Below are positions 1-6,131 of a stretch of 9,659 nt of DNA, one piece after another; position 1 is the stretch's first letter, and every line of letters begins with the position of its first letter. The notes under the pieces were generated by a model. That model ran no database searches and was not told the DNA's origin. It saw only the letters and a list, made by a program, of their open reading frames with translations. The translations under genes and the position numbers were made by a program. The stretch spans positions 1 to 9,659 of the forward strand of contig DEWI01000068.1 of assembly GCA_002363575.1 (NCBI GenBank), in the 5' to 3' direction. Source of the stretch: Verrucomicrobia bacterium UBA3214 (GTDB lineage: Bacteria > Verrucomicrobiota > Kiritimatiellia > RFP12 > UBA1067).

Positions 1-71
1 CGTGCAAGCACTCTACGCGCATTTTACGCGCGTTCCGTGCGATGCTCTGGAATGTGGTGTTCACGGCACGA

Positions 72-101
72 ATTATATCATAATCTGCCCATCCTCCGCA
101 A
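72..101 (-). promoter_or_regulatory. Promoter reading leftward out of the window
   Basis: Read on the minus strand, a -35 TTGCGG (96-101) and a perfect -10 TATAAT (72-77) are 18 bp apart, with an extended -10 TGA directly upstream of TATAAT. This matches the architecture of the promoters at 636-665 and 1887-1916. Transcription would start near 65 and run off the left edge. A minus ATG at 22-20 opens a frame that stays open to position 1, but it has only a poorly spaced purine run before it, so the served gene may begin there or outside the window. The AT-rich core (72-84) is an inverted repeat, ATTAT-ATC-ATAAT, so a weaker rightward -10 (CATAAT, 79-84) is also possible. Confidence 0.65.
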
Positions 102-773
102 GTGGGCAAAGACGCTGGCAATTTATGGAACGACGTTCCTTCCTTGCGAGTGCTCTGGAGGGACTATCAAGACGCCCTGAAGGACGTGACGAGGCGGCAG
201 GCGGAATCGACCAACCCTGCGGCCTTTCAAGCGGAAATGGAACACTACGAAGCCCTTTGCGACAAGATAGCCATGACCTCGCAGGCGATTGGCCGTCTCA
301 CGGCGCAGGCGCTTCAGTCGTTCCAGGTCGGCATCGGCGCCGACATACGCGATTCGAAAGCATACATCTTGCAGTCGATCAAGGCGGAGCGGCGACGCCA
401 GGGCGCGGCTCCGGACGATGCGGCGGACAACGCGACGGCCGACGACCACCACGAAAAGATGCAGAAGCCTAACGACCGCCTCGAAGAGCTGGAGCGGCAG
501 ACAATCACCACGGAGCGCCGCAAGAAAGCCGAGGCGAAATATGGCGCGTTTTCATCGGATGGCATTGCCGCGCATGCCGGGCTTGACGCGATGTTCGGCA
601 AATCCCTTTCATTCAATGGCGGCGGCGGGGGGCACTTGCGACGGGAGTTTGGAATGTGCTATAATACGCGCCCGCAAGCCGAATGCGAGGCGAGTGCCGC
701 CTTGAAGCGAAAGCGATTGGCGGCGCATCGGCGCGCAGGGAGGTTCGCGCGCAAATACAACCGCAAACACTAG
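102..773 (+). CDS. Unrecognised hypothetical protein, possibly a gene remnant
   Basis: I do not recognise this 223-residue product. The frame opens after a TAA at 81-83. The first possible start is GTG at 102, with no Shine-Dalgarno; ATG at 237 (residue 46) is an alternative. Residues 10-160 are rich in charged residues and Ala/Gln and look helical, with a likely coiled coil near residues 122-145 (DRLEELERQ region). A GGGGG run (residues 173-177) precedes a basic tail that looks unlike the rest. There is no signal peptide or membrane segment. This frame reads more like protein than the overlapping ones, but it uses more TTA, ATA, AGG, CGA and ACA codons than the genes downstream. A strong promoter (636-665) lies inside its 3' end and a leftward promoter abuts its start. 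It could be a real small gene, or a truncated or acquired remnant whose tail stays open by chance. Confidence 0.45.
   Translation: MGKDAGNLWNDVPSLRVLWRDYQDALKDVTRRQAESTNPAAFQAEMEHYEALCDKIAMTSQAIGRLTAQALQSFQVGIGADIRDSKAYILQSIKAERRRQGAAPDDAADNATADDHHEKMQKPNDRLEELERQTITTERRKKAEAKYGAFSSDGIAAHAGLDAMFGKSLSFNGGGGGHLRREFGMCYNTRPQAECEASAALKRKRLAAHRRAGRFARKYNRKH
636..665 (+). promoter_or_regulatory. Promoter of the CaCA antiporter gene
   Basis: A -35 TTGCGA (636-641), an 18-bp spacer and a perfect -10 TATAAT (660-665) preceded by an extended -10 TGC (657-659). Predicted transcription start is near 672, giving a leader of about 106 nt before the ATG at 778. The leader holds a small hairpin (688-702, AGGCG/CGCCT) and an isolated Shine-Dalgarno-like AGGGAGG (737-743) with no start codon at a usable distance. 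I could not match the leader to a known riboswitch. The promoter lies within the 3' part of the upstream hypothetical ORF. Confidence 0.72.
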
Positions 774-777
774 AGAT

Positions 778-1746
778 ATGTATTCAGATTTGCCAATTTG
801 GGCGTCGGTGGCGTTTATCGCCGGAGGACTGGCGGCGCTGGCGTGGAGTTCAGATCGTTTTGTCGCCGGCGCGGCGGCGCTTTCCCGTCTCCTCGGAGTT
901 TCGCAATTCGTCATAGGCATGGTGGTGGTGGGCTTCGGGACGAGCGCGCCGGAACTTCTGGTGAGCACGTTTTCCGGGCTGAGCGGGCACTCCAATCTTT
1001 CTCTCGGCAACGCCTACGGCAGCTGCATATTCAATATAGTAGGCATTCTCGGCGTGGCAGCGCTGATCAGACCGGTGCGCGTGAAGAGGCGCATCGCAGC
1101 CGCGGCGAGCGTGCTGTTGGCGGCGCTGGCGGGATTGTCGTGGTATTTGCTCGGCGACGGCGCGCTTTCGCGGCTCGACGCATTGTTTCTTCTTGCGGTT
1201 TTTGCGATCGTGATGCCGGTGTACTGCCGATTCGGGGAGAAAGCGGAAGACGGGGAGGCCGTCGAGGGCGGATCGATATCGAGCGCGATATTCTGGACGC
1301 TCGCCGGGCTGGGCGTGATGGTGGGCGCGAGCCACATTCTCGTCTGGGGTGCGGTGGACGTAGCGCGCGCGCTCGGCGTCGATGAGCTGATGATCGGTCT
1401 TACGATCGTAGCGATCGGCACGAGCATCCCCGAACTGGCGTCGGCTATTGCCGCGTCGCGGCGCGATGAAGCGGATCTCGTGCTCGGCAACATCGTCGGC
1501 TCGAACATCTTCAACACGCTCGCCGTCGTCGGCATAGCAGGCGCGATCACGCCGACGAACTCGTTCTCGCCAAGCGTGATGTCGCGCGACTTGCCGCTGT
1601 TGATAGCGGTTTCGCTGTCGATAGCGCTTTTCGGGTTGAATTTCCGGAAGCCGCGCGAGGACGGGTGCATAAGCCGTTGCGAAGGCGCGGTGTGGATCGC
1701 TGTCTTTGCGATCTACATGGCCTTCACCGTGATGGCGGAGCTTTGA
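778..1746 (+). CDS. yrbG: Calcium/sodium antiporter, CaCA superfamily (YrbG type)
   Basis: Integral inner-membrane cation antiporter of 322 residues, close to the usual length for bacterial YrbG proteins. It has the family's two inverted halves of about five hydrophobic helices each. The first alpha repeat is at residues 52-86 (GFGTSAPEL, with Glu59, then GNAYGSCIFN at 77-86). The second is at 212-246 (AIGTSIPEL, with Glu219, then GNIVGSNIFN at 237-246). The two Glu residues are the expected cation-coordinating acids. A hydrophilic loop at 151-166 joins the halves. In the first repeat the usual GSN reads GSC, so an Asn near the ion site is replaced by Cys. The start ATG has only a weak AGAG upstream. 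The gene appears monocistronic, between its own promoter (636-665) and a hairpin (1748-1782). Family assignment is firm; exchange of Na+ or H+ for Ca2+ is inferred from the family, and the ion is not proven. Confidence 0.94.
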   Translation: MYSDLPIWASVAFIAGGLAALAWSSDRFVAGAAALSRLLGVSQFVIGMVVVGFGTSAPELLVSTFSGLSGHSNLSLGNAYGSCIFNIVGILGVAALIRPVRVKRRIAAAASVLLAALAGLSWYLLGDGALSRLDALFLLAVFAIVMPVYCRFGEKAEDGEAVEGGSISSAIFWTLAGLGVMVGASHILVWGAVDVARALGVDELMIGLTIVAIGTSIPELASAIAASRRDEADLVLGNIVGSNIFNTLAVVGIAGAITPTNSFSPSVMSRDLPLLIAVSLSIALFGLNFRKPREDGCISRCEGAVWIAVFAIYMAFTVMAEL

Positions 1747-1747
1747 C

Positions 1748-1782
1748 GCGAAGGGGGGCGGCGGCGATCCCGCCGCCTTCGC
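1748..1782 (+). terminator. GC-rich hairpin after the antiporter gene
   Basis: The stem GGCGGCGG (1757-1764) pairs with CCGCCGCC (1770-1777) around a 5-nt loop. After a 4-G bulge (1753-1756) the stem extends by GCGAA (1748-1752) with TTCGC (1778-1782). It starts 2 nt past the stop codon. There is no U-tract, so it may act with Rho or as a 3' stabiliser rather than as a classic intrinsic terminator. Confidence 0.45.
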
Positions 1783-1852
1783 CAAATGCGCGAGCGCGCC
1801 GGCCGCGGGAAAACGAATGGCGCGCATGCTTGCCGCAGGCGCGCGCGGAAAT

Positions 1853-1890
1853 GCGCCAAAACGCGCCAAAACGCCCTTGCGCCCCCTTGC
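1853..1890 (+). repeat. 10-bp-period repeats upstream of the greA promoter
   Basis: Two perfect tandem copies of GCGCCAAAAC (1853-1862 and 1863-1872) are followed directly by two copies of CCCTTGC (1874-1880 and 1884-1890), again 10 bp apart. The last copy contains the first part of the greA -35. The spacing of about one helical turn places each element on the same DNA face, which would suit a regulator site or an upstream promoter element. No regulator is identified. Confidence 0.5.
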
Positions 1891-1916
1891 AATGCGACGA
1901 TGGATTTTGATATAAT
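1887..1916 (+). promoter_or_regulatory. Promoter of the large greA gene
   Basis: A -35 TTGCAA (1887-1892), an 18-bp spacer and a perfect -10 TATAAT (1911-1916) with an extended -10 TGA (1908-1910). The predicted transcription start near 1923 leaves a leader of about 20 nt that carries the ribosome-binding site AAGGA (1932-1936), 7 nt before the ATG at 1944. Confidence 0.78.
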
Positions 1917-1943
1917 TCCCGCCGCTGAAGAAAGGAAGCGACG

Positions 1944-4130
1944 ATGGCAGATTTAGAGAGTTTCGCAGACGAGCTTAATGGCTGTGCAGAGAAGGGCGAT
2001 TTCGCCGGCGTGCTCGCGCTCATGCGCGCAAACCAAGATACCGTATCCAAAACCATCGGGGCGGAAGGTGCGCGCGATGCATTGAAGAAGACGACGAAAG
2101 ATCGCCTTCTTCTTTCTTATGTCGATGCCGCCGGATTCGGCGAGAAGCCGCTCGCCGAGTGCTTCGTGCGGCTGGAGAAGCTCCTTTCCTTCCAGGTGGG
2201 CGCGCGCGTCCTTTCCCGTTCGCTCGAGTGGGGCTGCGGGGAGATCAAGCGCCTCGACTATTTCTATCGCAAGATCACGGTGGATTTCCGCGCGAAGAAG
2301 GGACATCAATTCACGTACGCGGCGGCGCTCGACATGCTTACGATCGCCGGCGACGAGCACATCCTCGTTTTGCAGAAGTCCGATCCCGCGCGCTTCTCGG
2401 CGATGCTGGCGGAAGCGCCCGGCGAGTTCGTCAAGACGGCGGTGAAGAGTTTCGGGCCGATGAGCGTGCAGCGCATGGAAGATGTGTTCGTGCGCTGCGG
2501 TTTCGTCAAGCCGGCGGAATGGAAGGCGTTCTGGGAGCGGGCGCGCACGGAACTCAAGCGCGACAAGCTCGTCTTCGTGCCAGCGAAGCGCACGGAGCCG
2601 ATCGAACTCAAGGCGACCGGAGAAAACTACGGCGACGGCTGGCTCGCGGCGTTCAGCCGCGAGACCGACCCAAAGAGGATTCTCGCCGGCGTCCGCGAGT
2701 ATTCGGCCAACGGTTCGTTCGCGAAAGCTTCGGAAGAGGCGAAGGCGGCGATCGGCGACCGCCTCGCCTTCGCCGTCACGGCGGCGCGCCGCGTGGACGA
2801 CGCGCTCTACGCGCGGCTGGCGGTGCTCGTTTCCCAGCTCGGCTACGAAACCCCCAGCGGCGCGGAGATGCGCGAATACCTCTGGGAGCGCAAGCGCTTC
2901 ATCGCCGCGGCGGCGGCGCTTCCCGCCCGCGAGGTCGGGGAGATGATCGCCTTCCTGGCGGTGGATGAAGAAGCGCGCATGAAGATTTGCAAGGCGATTC
3001 CCGAGCTTTGCTACACGGCCGTCCAGGAAGTCGTGGCGCGCTTCGGCGAAGAGCATGGCAAGGGTATCGAAGAGAAGCGCGCCGTCGCGCGCTCGCGCAA
3101 GGCGATATCCGATCTGATGAGGCTTCCGAAAGCCCCTGCAACGCTGACGACGCTGTTCACAGGCAGCTACCAGCGCTTTGCGCCCGGCGTGCGCGCGGCG
3201 ACGGCCGAGGAGGTGGAGTATTCGCCCGAAGACAAGGTCTTGCTCGGAATCTACGGCGAGGCCGGCGAAGGCGGCGCGTTCTCCTGGAAGGCGAAGACGG
3301 GCTGGTGGCAGTTGCCGCCGCTCATCTCACTGCTCACGCATGCAATCGCGCTTGGCGAAGGCCGCCAGAGCGGCGAGACGCTGAAAATGCAGAATATCAT
3401 CCGCCGTCTCTTCGCGCAGCAGAAGTCCGCGGATTCCTCCCGCAAGGGGGATTCGTCGTGGCTGGAAAAGGCATTCTCCTGGCTGGACGACGACGACAAG
3501 GCGCTCTTCTTCGAGCGTTTCCAGGCGTCCATCGCATGGGATCCGTCAACGCACCATGCGATCGTCGTGCGCATGACGAAACTCGTGCCGAATCTCGAAA
3601 GCCACCTCGTCAAGATCGAGAAGAAGAAAGAGTACGCCCGCGTCACGTCGCGCCGTTCCTACGCGCAGCGCAAGGAAGAGTATCTCAAGCTCATCAACAA
3701 GGACATGCCGGAGAACGTCAGGAAGATCGAAGAAGCCAAAGGCTACGGCGACCTCTCTGAGAACGCCGAATACCAGTATGCGAAGGACGAGCAGCGCGTC
3801 CTCATGCAGAAGCAGGCGCTCATGCAGGCCGATCTCGACGCCGTGAAGGAAACCGATTTCTCCGACGCCACGACCGACGAGGTCATGCCCGGCGTGACAG
3901 TCGTGGTCGATGCCGGCGGGGAGACGAAGGAGTGGACGATACTCGGCGAGTGGGACAACGATCCCGCGCTCAATATCATATCCTCGCGCACGCGCCTGGC
4001 GGCGAACATGCTCGGCAAGAAGCCCGGCGATCAATTCGAACTGCCCGGCATCGACGGCCGGACGTCGTTCGCGAAGATCATGGAGATCAAGCCGCTTGGC
4101 GCGCAGCTTCTCGAGTGGCTCGCCGGCTGA
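1944..4130 (+). CDS. greA: GreA/GreB-type transcript cleavage factor with a long N-terminal extension
   Basis: A 728-residue protein whose last 160 or so residues are a GreA/GreB factor. Gre factors enter the RNA polymerase secondary channel and stimulate cleavage of backtracked RNA. The coiled-coil domain spans about 570-640 and has the tip motif GDLSENAEY at 602-610. Asp603 and Glu606 match the two tip acids (Asp41, Glu44) of E. coli GreA. The FKBP-like C-terminal domain runs about 645-720, including SRTRLAANMLGKKPGD at 681-696. Residues 1-550 or so have no family I can name; they look all-helical and may form a repeat-like solenoid (inference). E. coli GreA is about 158 residues, whereas chlamydial GreA is around 700, so this form is PVC-like. 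The start is supported by AAGGA 7 nt upstream and a promoter at 1887-1916. The gene is apparently monocistronic and is followed by the DksA-like operon. Confidence 0.94.
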   Translation: MADLESFADELNGCAEKGDFAGVLALMRANQDTVSKTIGAEGARDALKKTTKDRLLLSYVDAAGFGEKPLAECFVRLEKLLSFQVGARVLSRSLEWGCGEIKRLDYFYRKITVDFRAKKGHQFTYAAALDMLTIAGDEHILVLQKSDPARFSAMLAEAPGEFVKTAVKSFGPMSVQRMEDVFVRCGFVKPAEWKAFWERARTELKRDKLVFVPAKRTEPIELKATGENYGDGWLAAFSRETDPKRILAGVREYSANGSFAKASEEAKAAIGDRLAFAVTAARRVDDALYARLAVLVSQLGYETPSGAEMREYLWERKRFIAAAAALPAREVGEMIAFLAVDEEARMKICKAIPELCYTAVQEVVARFGEEHGKGIEEKRAVARSRKAISDLMRLPKAPATLTTLFTGSYQRFAPGVRAATAEEVEYSPEDKVLLGIYGEAGEGGAFSWKAKTGWWQLPPLISLLTHAIALGEGRQSGETLKMQNIIRRLFAQQKSADSSRKGDSSWLEKAFSWLDDDDKALFFERFQASIAWDPSTHHAIVVRMTKLVPNLESHLVKIEKKKEYARVTSRRSYAQRKEEYLKLINKDMPENVRKIEEAKGYGDLSENAEYQYAKDEQRVLMQKQALMQADLDAVKETDFSDATTDEVMPGVTVVVDAGGETKEWTILGEWDNDPALNIISSRTRLAANMLGKKPGDQFELPGIDGRTSFAKIMEIKPLGAQLLEWLAG

Positions 4131-4138
4131 CCTCGCGC

Positions 4139-4163
4139 CCGCGGGAGGGCGGTTCTTCCGCGG
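4139..4163 (+). terminator. Possible terminator after greA
   Basis: CCGCGG (4139-4144) pairs with CCGCGG (4158-4163), extended by one G-U and one A-U pair around a 9-nt loop. A short AATTTT (4171-4176) follows after 7 nt, too far and too short for a strong intrinsic terminator. It starts 8 nt past the greA stop. Confidence 0.35.
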
Positions 4164-4221
4164 CTAAGCGAATTTTGCGATCGGCCCTGTTTGTTCCAGC
4201 GCCGCGTCTTGAACGAAGGTA

Positions 4222-4227
4222 TATAAT
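4222..4227 (+). promoter_or_regulatory. -10 element of the dksA-like/lspA/ung operon
   Basis: A perfect TATAAT inside an AT-rich run (4220-4230). The initiation point would be near 4234, just before the ribosome-binding site. No acceptable -35 lies 16-19 bp upstream and there is no TGn extension, so this promoter differs from those at 636 and 1887 and may need an activator. It fits as the operon promoter because it precedes the first gene by 23 bp. Confidence 0.5.
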
Positions 4228-4250
4228 ATAGGAAGAGGAAGGATTCGACA

Positions 4251-4883
4251 ATGGCATCTTCAACGAAAAAACCAGCTGCCGAGCAGCAGGCGCCCGTGCG
4301 CAAGAATCTTCTGGAAGCCGCCAAGCCCAACCGCCGCGCTCCCATCATCATCAAGTCGCAGCCGAAGAAGACCGACCCGATAGACACCACGAAGGCTGTC
4401 GCGTTCGCGCAGTCCATCGCTCTGCAGATGAAGCGCAGCGCGCAGGCGGCCGACTCGAAGCCGGAAGATGGAGAAATCAGGCTCTCGAAGCGTCCGACCA
4501 CCCGCGAGAAGGGCCAGACGACGAACAAGTTCCCGCCGGCCGATCTCGAAGAATTCCGCGCTCGCCTCCTCCAGGAGCGCGAAAAGGCGTTCTCCGGAGT
4601 CGATGCGATGAAGGCGACCGGCTTCAACGAGTCCGACGACCACGAAGCGGACGGCGGCGACGGCACCAACCAGACGCTTCGCCTGCAGGCGCTAGGCCAG
4701 ATGGGGAATATCAAGCGCACGCTCCAGCAGATCGAAGAAGCCCTCCACCGCATCGACGACGGCACGTACGGCGTTTGCACGGTATGCGGGCAGCTTATCC
4801 GCAAGCCGCGCCTCGTGAACCAGCCGTTCGTCCTGACGTGCATGGAGTGCCAGAGCGCGATGGAACGCGAGCAGAAGAATTGA
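4251..4883 (+). CDS. DksA/TraR-family zinc-finger transcription factor
   Basis: A 210-residue protein with a DksA/TraR C-terminal zinc finger: Cys176, Cys179, Cys197 and Cys200 in the pattern C-x2-C-x17-C-x2-C. It is preceded by a predicted coiled coil (about 97-170). DksA proteins bind RNA polymerase through the secondary channel and modulate initiation, often with ppGpp. At the coiled-coil tip, where E. coli DksA has DxxDxA, this protein has DGGDGT (134-139), so the two acids are kept and the Ala is Thr. About 95 N-terminal residues, basic and Pro/Lys-rich, look disordered and are extra compared with E. coli DksA (151 residues). AAGGA (4239-4243) stands 7 nt before the ATG. It leads an operon with lspA and ung. 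It could be a DksA functional equivalent or a more distant TraR-like regulator. Confidence 0.92.
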   Translation: MASSTKKPAAEQQAPVRKNLLEAAKPNRRAPIIIKSQPKKTDPIDTTKAVAFAQSIALQMKRSAQAADSKPEDGEIRLSKRPTTREKGQTTNKFPPADLEEFRARLLQEREKAFSGVDAMKATGFNESDDHEADGGDGTNQTLRLQALGQMGNIKRTLQQIEEALHRIDDGTYGVCTVCGQLIRKPRLVNQPFVLTCMECQSAMEREQKN

Positions 4884-4923
4884 CGCCGCGCACGTGGAAT
4901 ACGGCGCACCGCCGGCGAGAGCA

Positions 4924-5415
4924 ATGATGCGGACATTCCTCGTAAATTTTGTCATTGCCGCGAATCTTCTTCTCGTCGATGTGGCGACGAAGGAAGCGGC
5001 GCTCAAGTCGCTCGGCGGCGGCAATTCGCGCACGGTGGTCGAAGGTTTCTTCGACCTCGTGCTTGTAAAGAACCACGGCTGCGCGTGGGGGATGTTGCAA
5101 GGCCAGGTGTGGCCGCTTGCCGTGTTCGCGGCGCTTGCTTTGGTTGTTCTTGCATGGAAGCGCCGCACGATTTTCAGCGTCGAGACCCTGCGCGGCGACA
5201 GGATGGTGAACGCATTCGCCGCGCGCGCCGCCGAATGCATGCTCTACGCAGGGATAGCCGGCAATTTGATAGATCGCGTCTTTCGCGGCTTCGTGGTCGA
5301 TATGCTGGATTTCCATTGGGGGGTGCATCACTTCCCGTGTTTCAACGTGGCCGACGCATACATAAGCGTCGCCGCGGCAATCCTCGTGCTGCTTTCGTTC
5401 AGGAATGCGAAGTGA
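4924..5415 (+). CDS. lspA: Lipoprotein signal peptidase (signal peptidase II)
   Basis: An inner-membrane aspartyl protease that removes signal peptides from diacylglyceryl-modified prolipoproteins. It has 163 residues from ATG 4924, the normal size, with four hydrophobic segments (about 4-20, 60-79, 101-116, 141-158). Conserved motifs are all present: D-V-A-T-K at 19-23, the N-H-G-C-A-W-G block at 50-56, GNLIDR with catalytic Asp117, and FNVADA with catalytic Asp144. Start choice: GAGAG precedes the ATGs at 4924 and 4927. GTG 4894 would add 10 residues but lacks a ribosome-binding site. It lies 40 nt behind the DksA-like gene and overlaps ung by 11 bp, so the three genes are very likely co-transcribed. 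The loop between helices 2 and 3 (about 80-100) is slightly longer than in E. coli LspA. Confidence 0.95.
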   Translation: MMRTFLVNFVIAANLLLVDVATKEAALKSLGGGNSRTVVEGFFDLVLVKNHGCAWGMLQGQVWPLAVFAALALVVLAWKRRTIFSVETLRGDRMVNAFAARAAECMLYAGIAGNLIDRVFRGFVVDMLDFHWGVHHFPCFNVADAYISVAAAILVLLSFRNAK

Positions 5416-6106
5416 CGTCTGGAATCCCGGGGAATCCTGGAGCGGGATTCTCGCGCAGGAGTTCAAGAAGGACTATTTCCGCGAGCTTGCGCGCTTTGTG
5501 GAGGCCGCGTATGCCGCAGGGCCGTGCCATCCGCGCCCGGAACGCATTTTCTCCGCATTCCGCCGCACGCCTTTCGAGCGCGTCAAGGCGGTGATCGTCG
5601 GACAGGATCCGTATCACGGCCCCGGGCAGGCGCACGGGCTTTGCTTCTCCGTGCAGCCGCCATGCAAGCCGCCGCCATCGCTCGCCAACATTTTCAAGGA
5701 ATTGGAGCTTGAGTACGGCGAAGGCGCGATAGATCGCGACAATGGCGATTTGACAAGCTGGGCGGATGACGGCGTCCTGCTGCTGAACGCCACGCTGACA
5801 GTCGGCGAAGGCGCGCCGCTTTCCCATGCCGGCAGAGGATGGGAGCGCTTTACCGACGCGGCGATCGCCGCGCTTGCCGCGCACCGCGAGAATCTCGTAT
5901 TCATGTTGTGGGGAGGGCCGGCGCGCGCGAAAGGCAAAGGCATCGACCGCGCGCGCCATCTCGTTCTCGAAGCGCCCCATCCATCTCCGCTTTCGGCGTA
6001 TCGCGGGTTTTTCGGATGCGGGCATTTCAAAGCGGCCGACGAATTTTTCGCCGCGCACGCGATCGCGCCGGTGGATTGGACGCGCCGTCGCGCCGCGATC
6101 CATTGA
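5405..6106 (+). CDS. ung: Uracil-DNA glycosylase, family 1
   Basis: A base-excision repair enzyme that hydrolyses the N-glycosidic bond of uracil in DNA. At 233 residues it has the standard length and closely tracks E. coli Ung. The water-activating motif GQDPYH is at 66-71 with catalytic Asp68, followed by GPGQAHGLCFSV with uracil-stacking Phe81. LLLNA at 126-130 supplies uracil-reading Asn128. The minor-groove loop HPSPLSAYRGFFGC at 192-205 holds His192 and intercalating Leu196. The SWADDGVLLLN and PVDW (222-225) blocks are also family-typical. The ATG lies inside the end of lspA (11-bp overlap) with TCAGGA just upstream, suggesting translational coupling in the dksA-like/lspA/ung operon. 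Nothing essential is missing, and the protein is cytoplasmic without a signal peptide. Confidence 0.97.
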   Translation: MRSDVWNPGESWSGILAQEFKKDYFRELARFVEAAYAAGPCHPRPERIFSAFRRTPFERVKAVIVGQDPYHGPGQAHGLCFSVQPPCKPPPSLANIFKELELEYGEGAIDRDNGDLTSWADDGVLLLNATLTVGEGAPLSHAGRGWERFTDAAIAALAAHRENLVFMLWGGPARAKGKGIDRARHLVLEAPHPSPLSAYRGFFGCGHFKAADEFFAAHAIAPVDWTRRRAAIH

Positions 6107-6107
6107 A

Positions 6108-6127
6108 GCGCCTGCGTTTGCGGGCGC
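6108..6127. terminator. Hairpin between convergent ung and sir2 genes
   Basis: GCGCCTGC (6108-6115) and GCGGGCGC (6120-6127) form an 8-bp stem with one wobble around the loop GTTT. It fills most of the 25-bp gap between the two convergent stop codons (6104-6106 on +, 6132-6134 on -), so it could end transcripts from both sides. There is no U-tract in either direction. Confidence 0.45.
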
Positions 6128-6131
6128 CGCG

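Noticed and set aside
2..472. A + strand open frame at the left edge overlapping the hypothetical ORF.
   Set aside because: Its translation is low in protein-like features and ends in an Arg/Gly-rich shadow. The frame at 102-773 has better composition.
672..777. The long antiporter leader as a candidate metal riboswitch.
   Set aside because: Only a 5-bp hairpin and an isolated Shine-Dalgarno-like run are visible, and I see no match to the yybP-ykoY or other motifs known to me.
850..3056. Long minus-strand open frames opposite the antiporter and greA genes (850-1869, 1953-3056).
   Set aside because: Both are antisense to genes with clear family motifs and have Arg/His/Ala-rich translations without domains.
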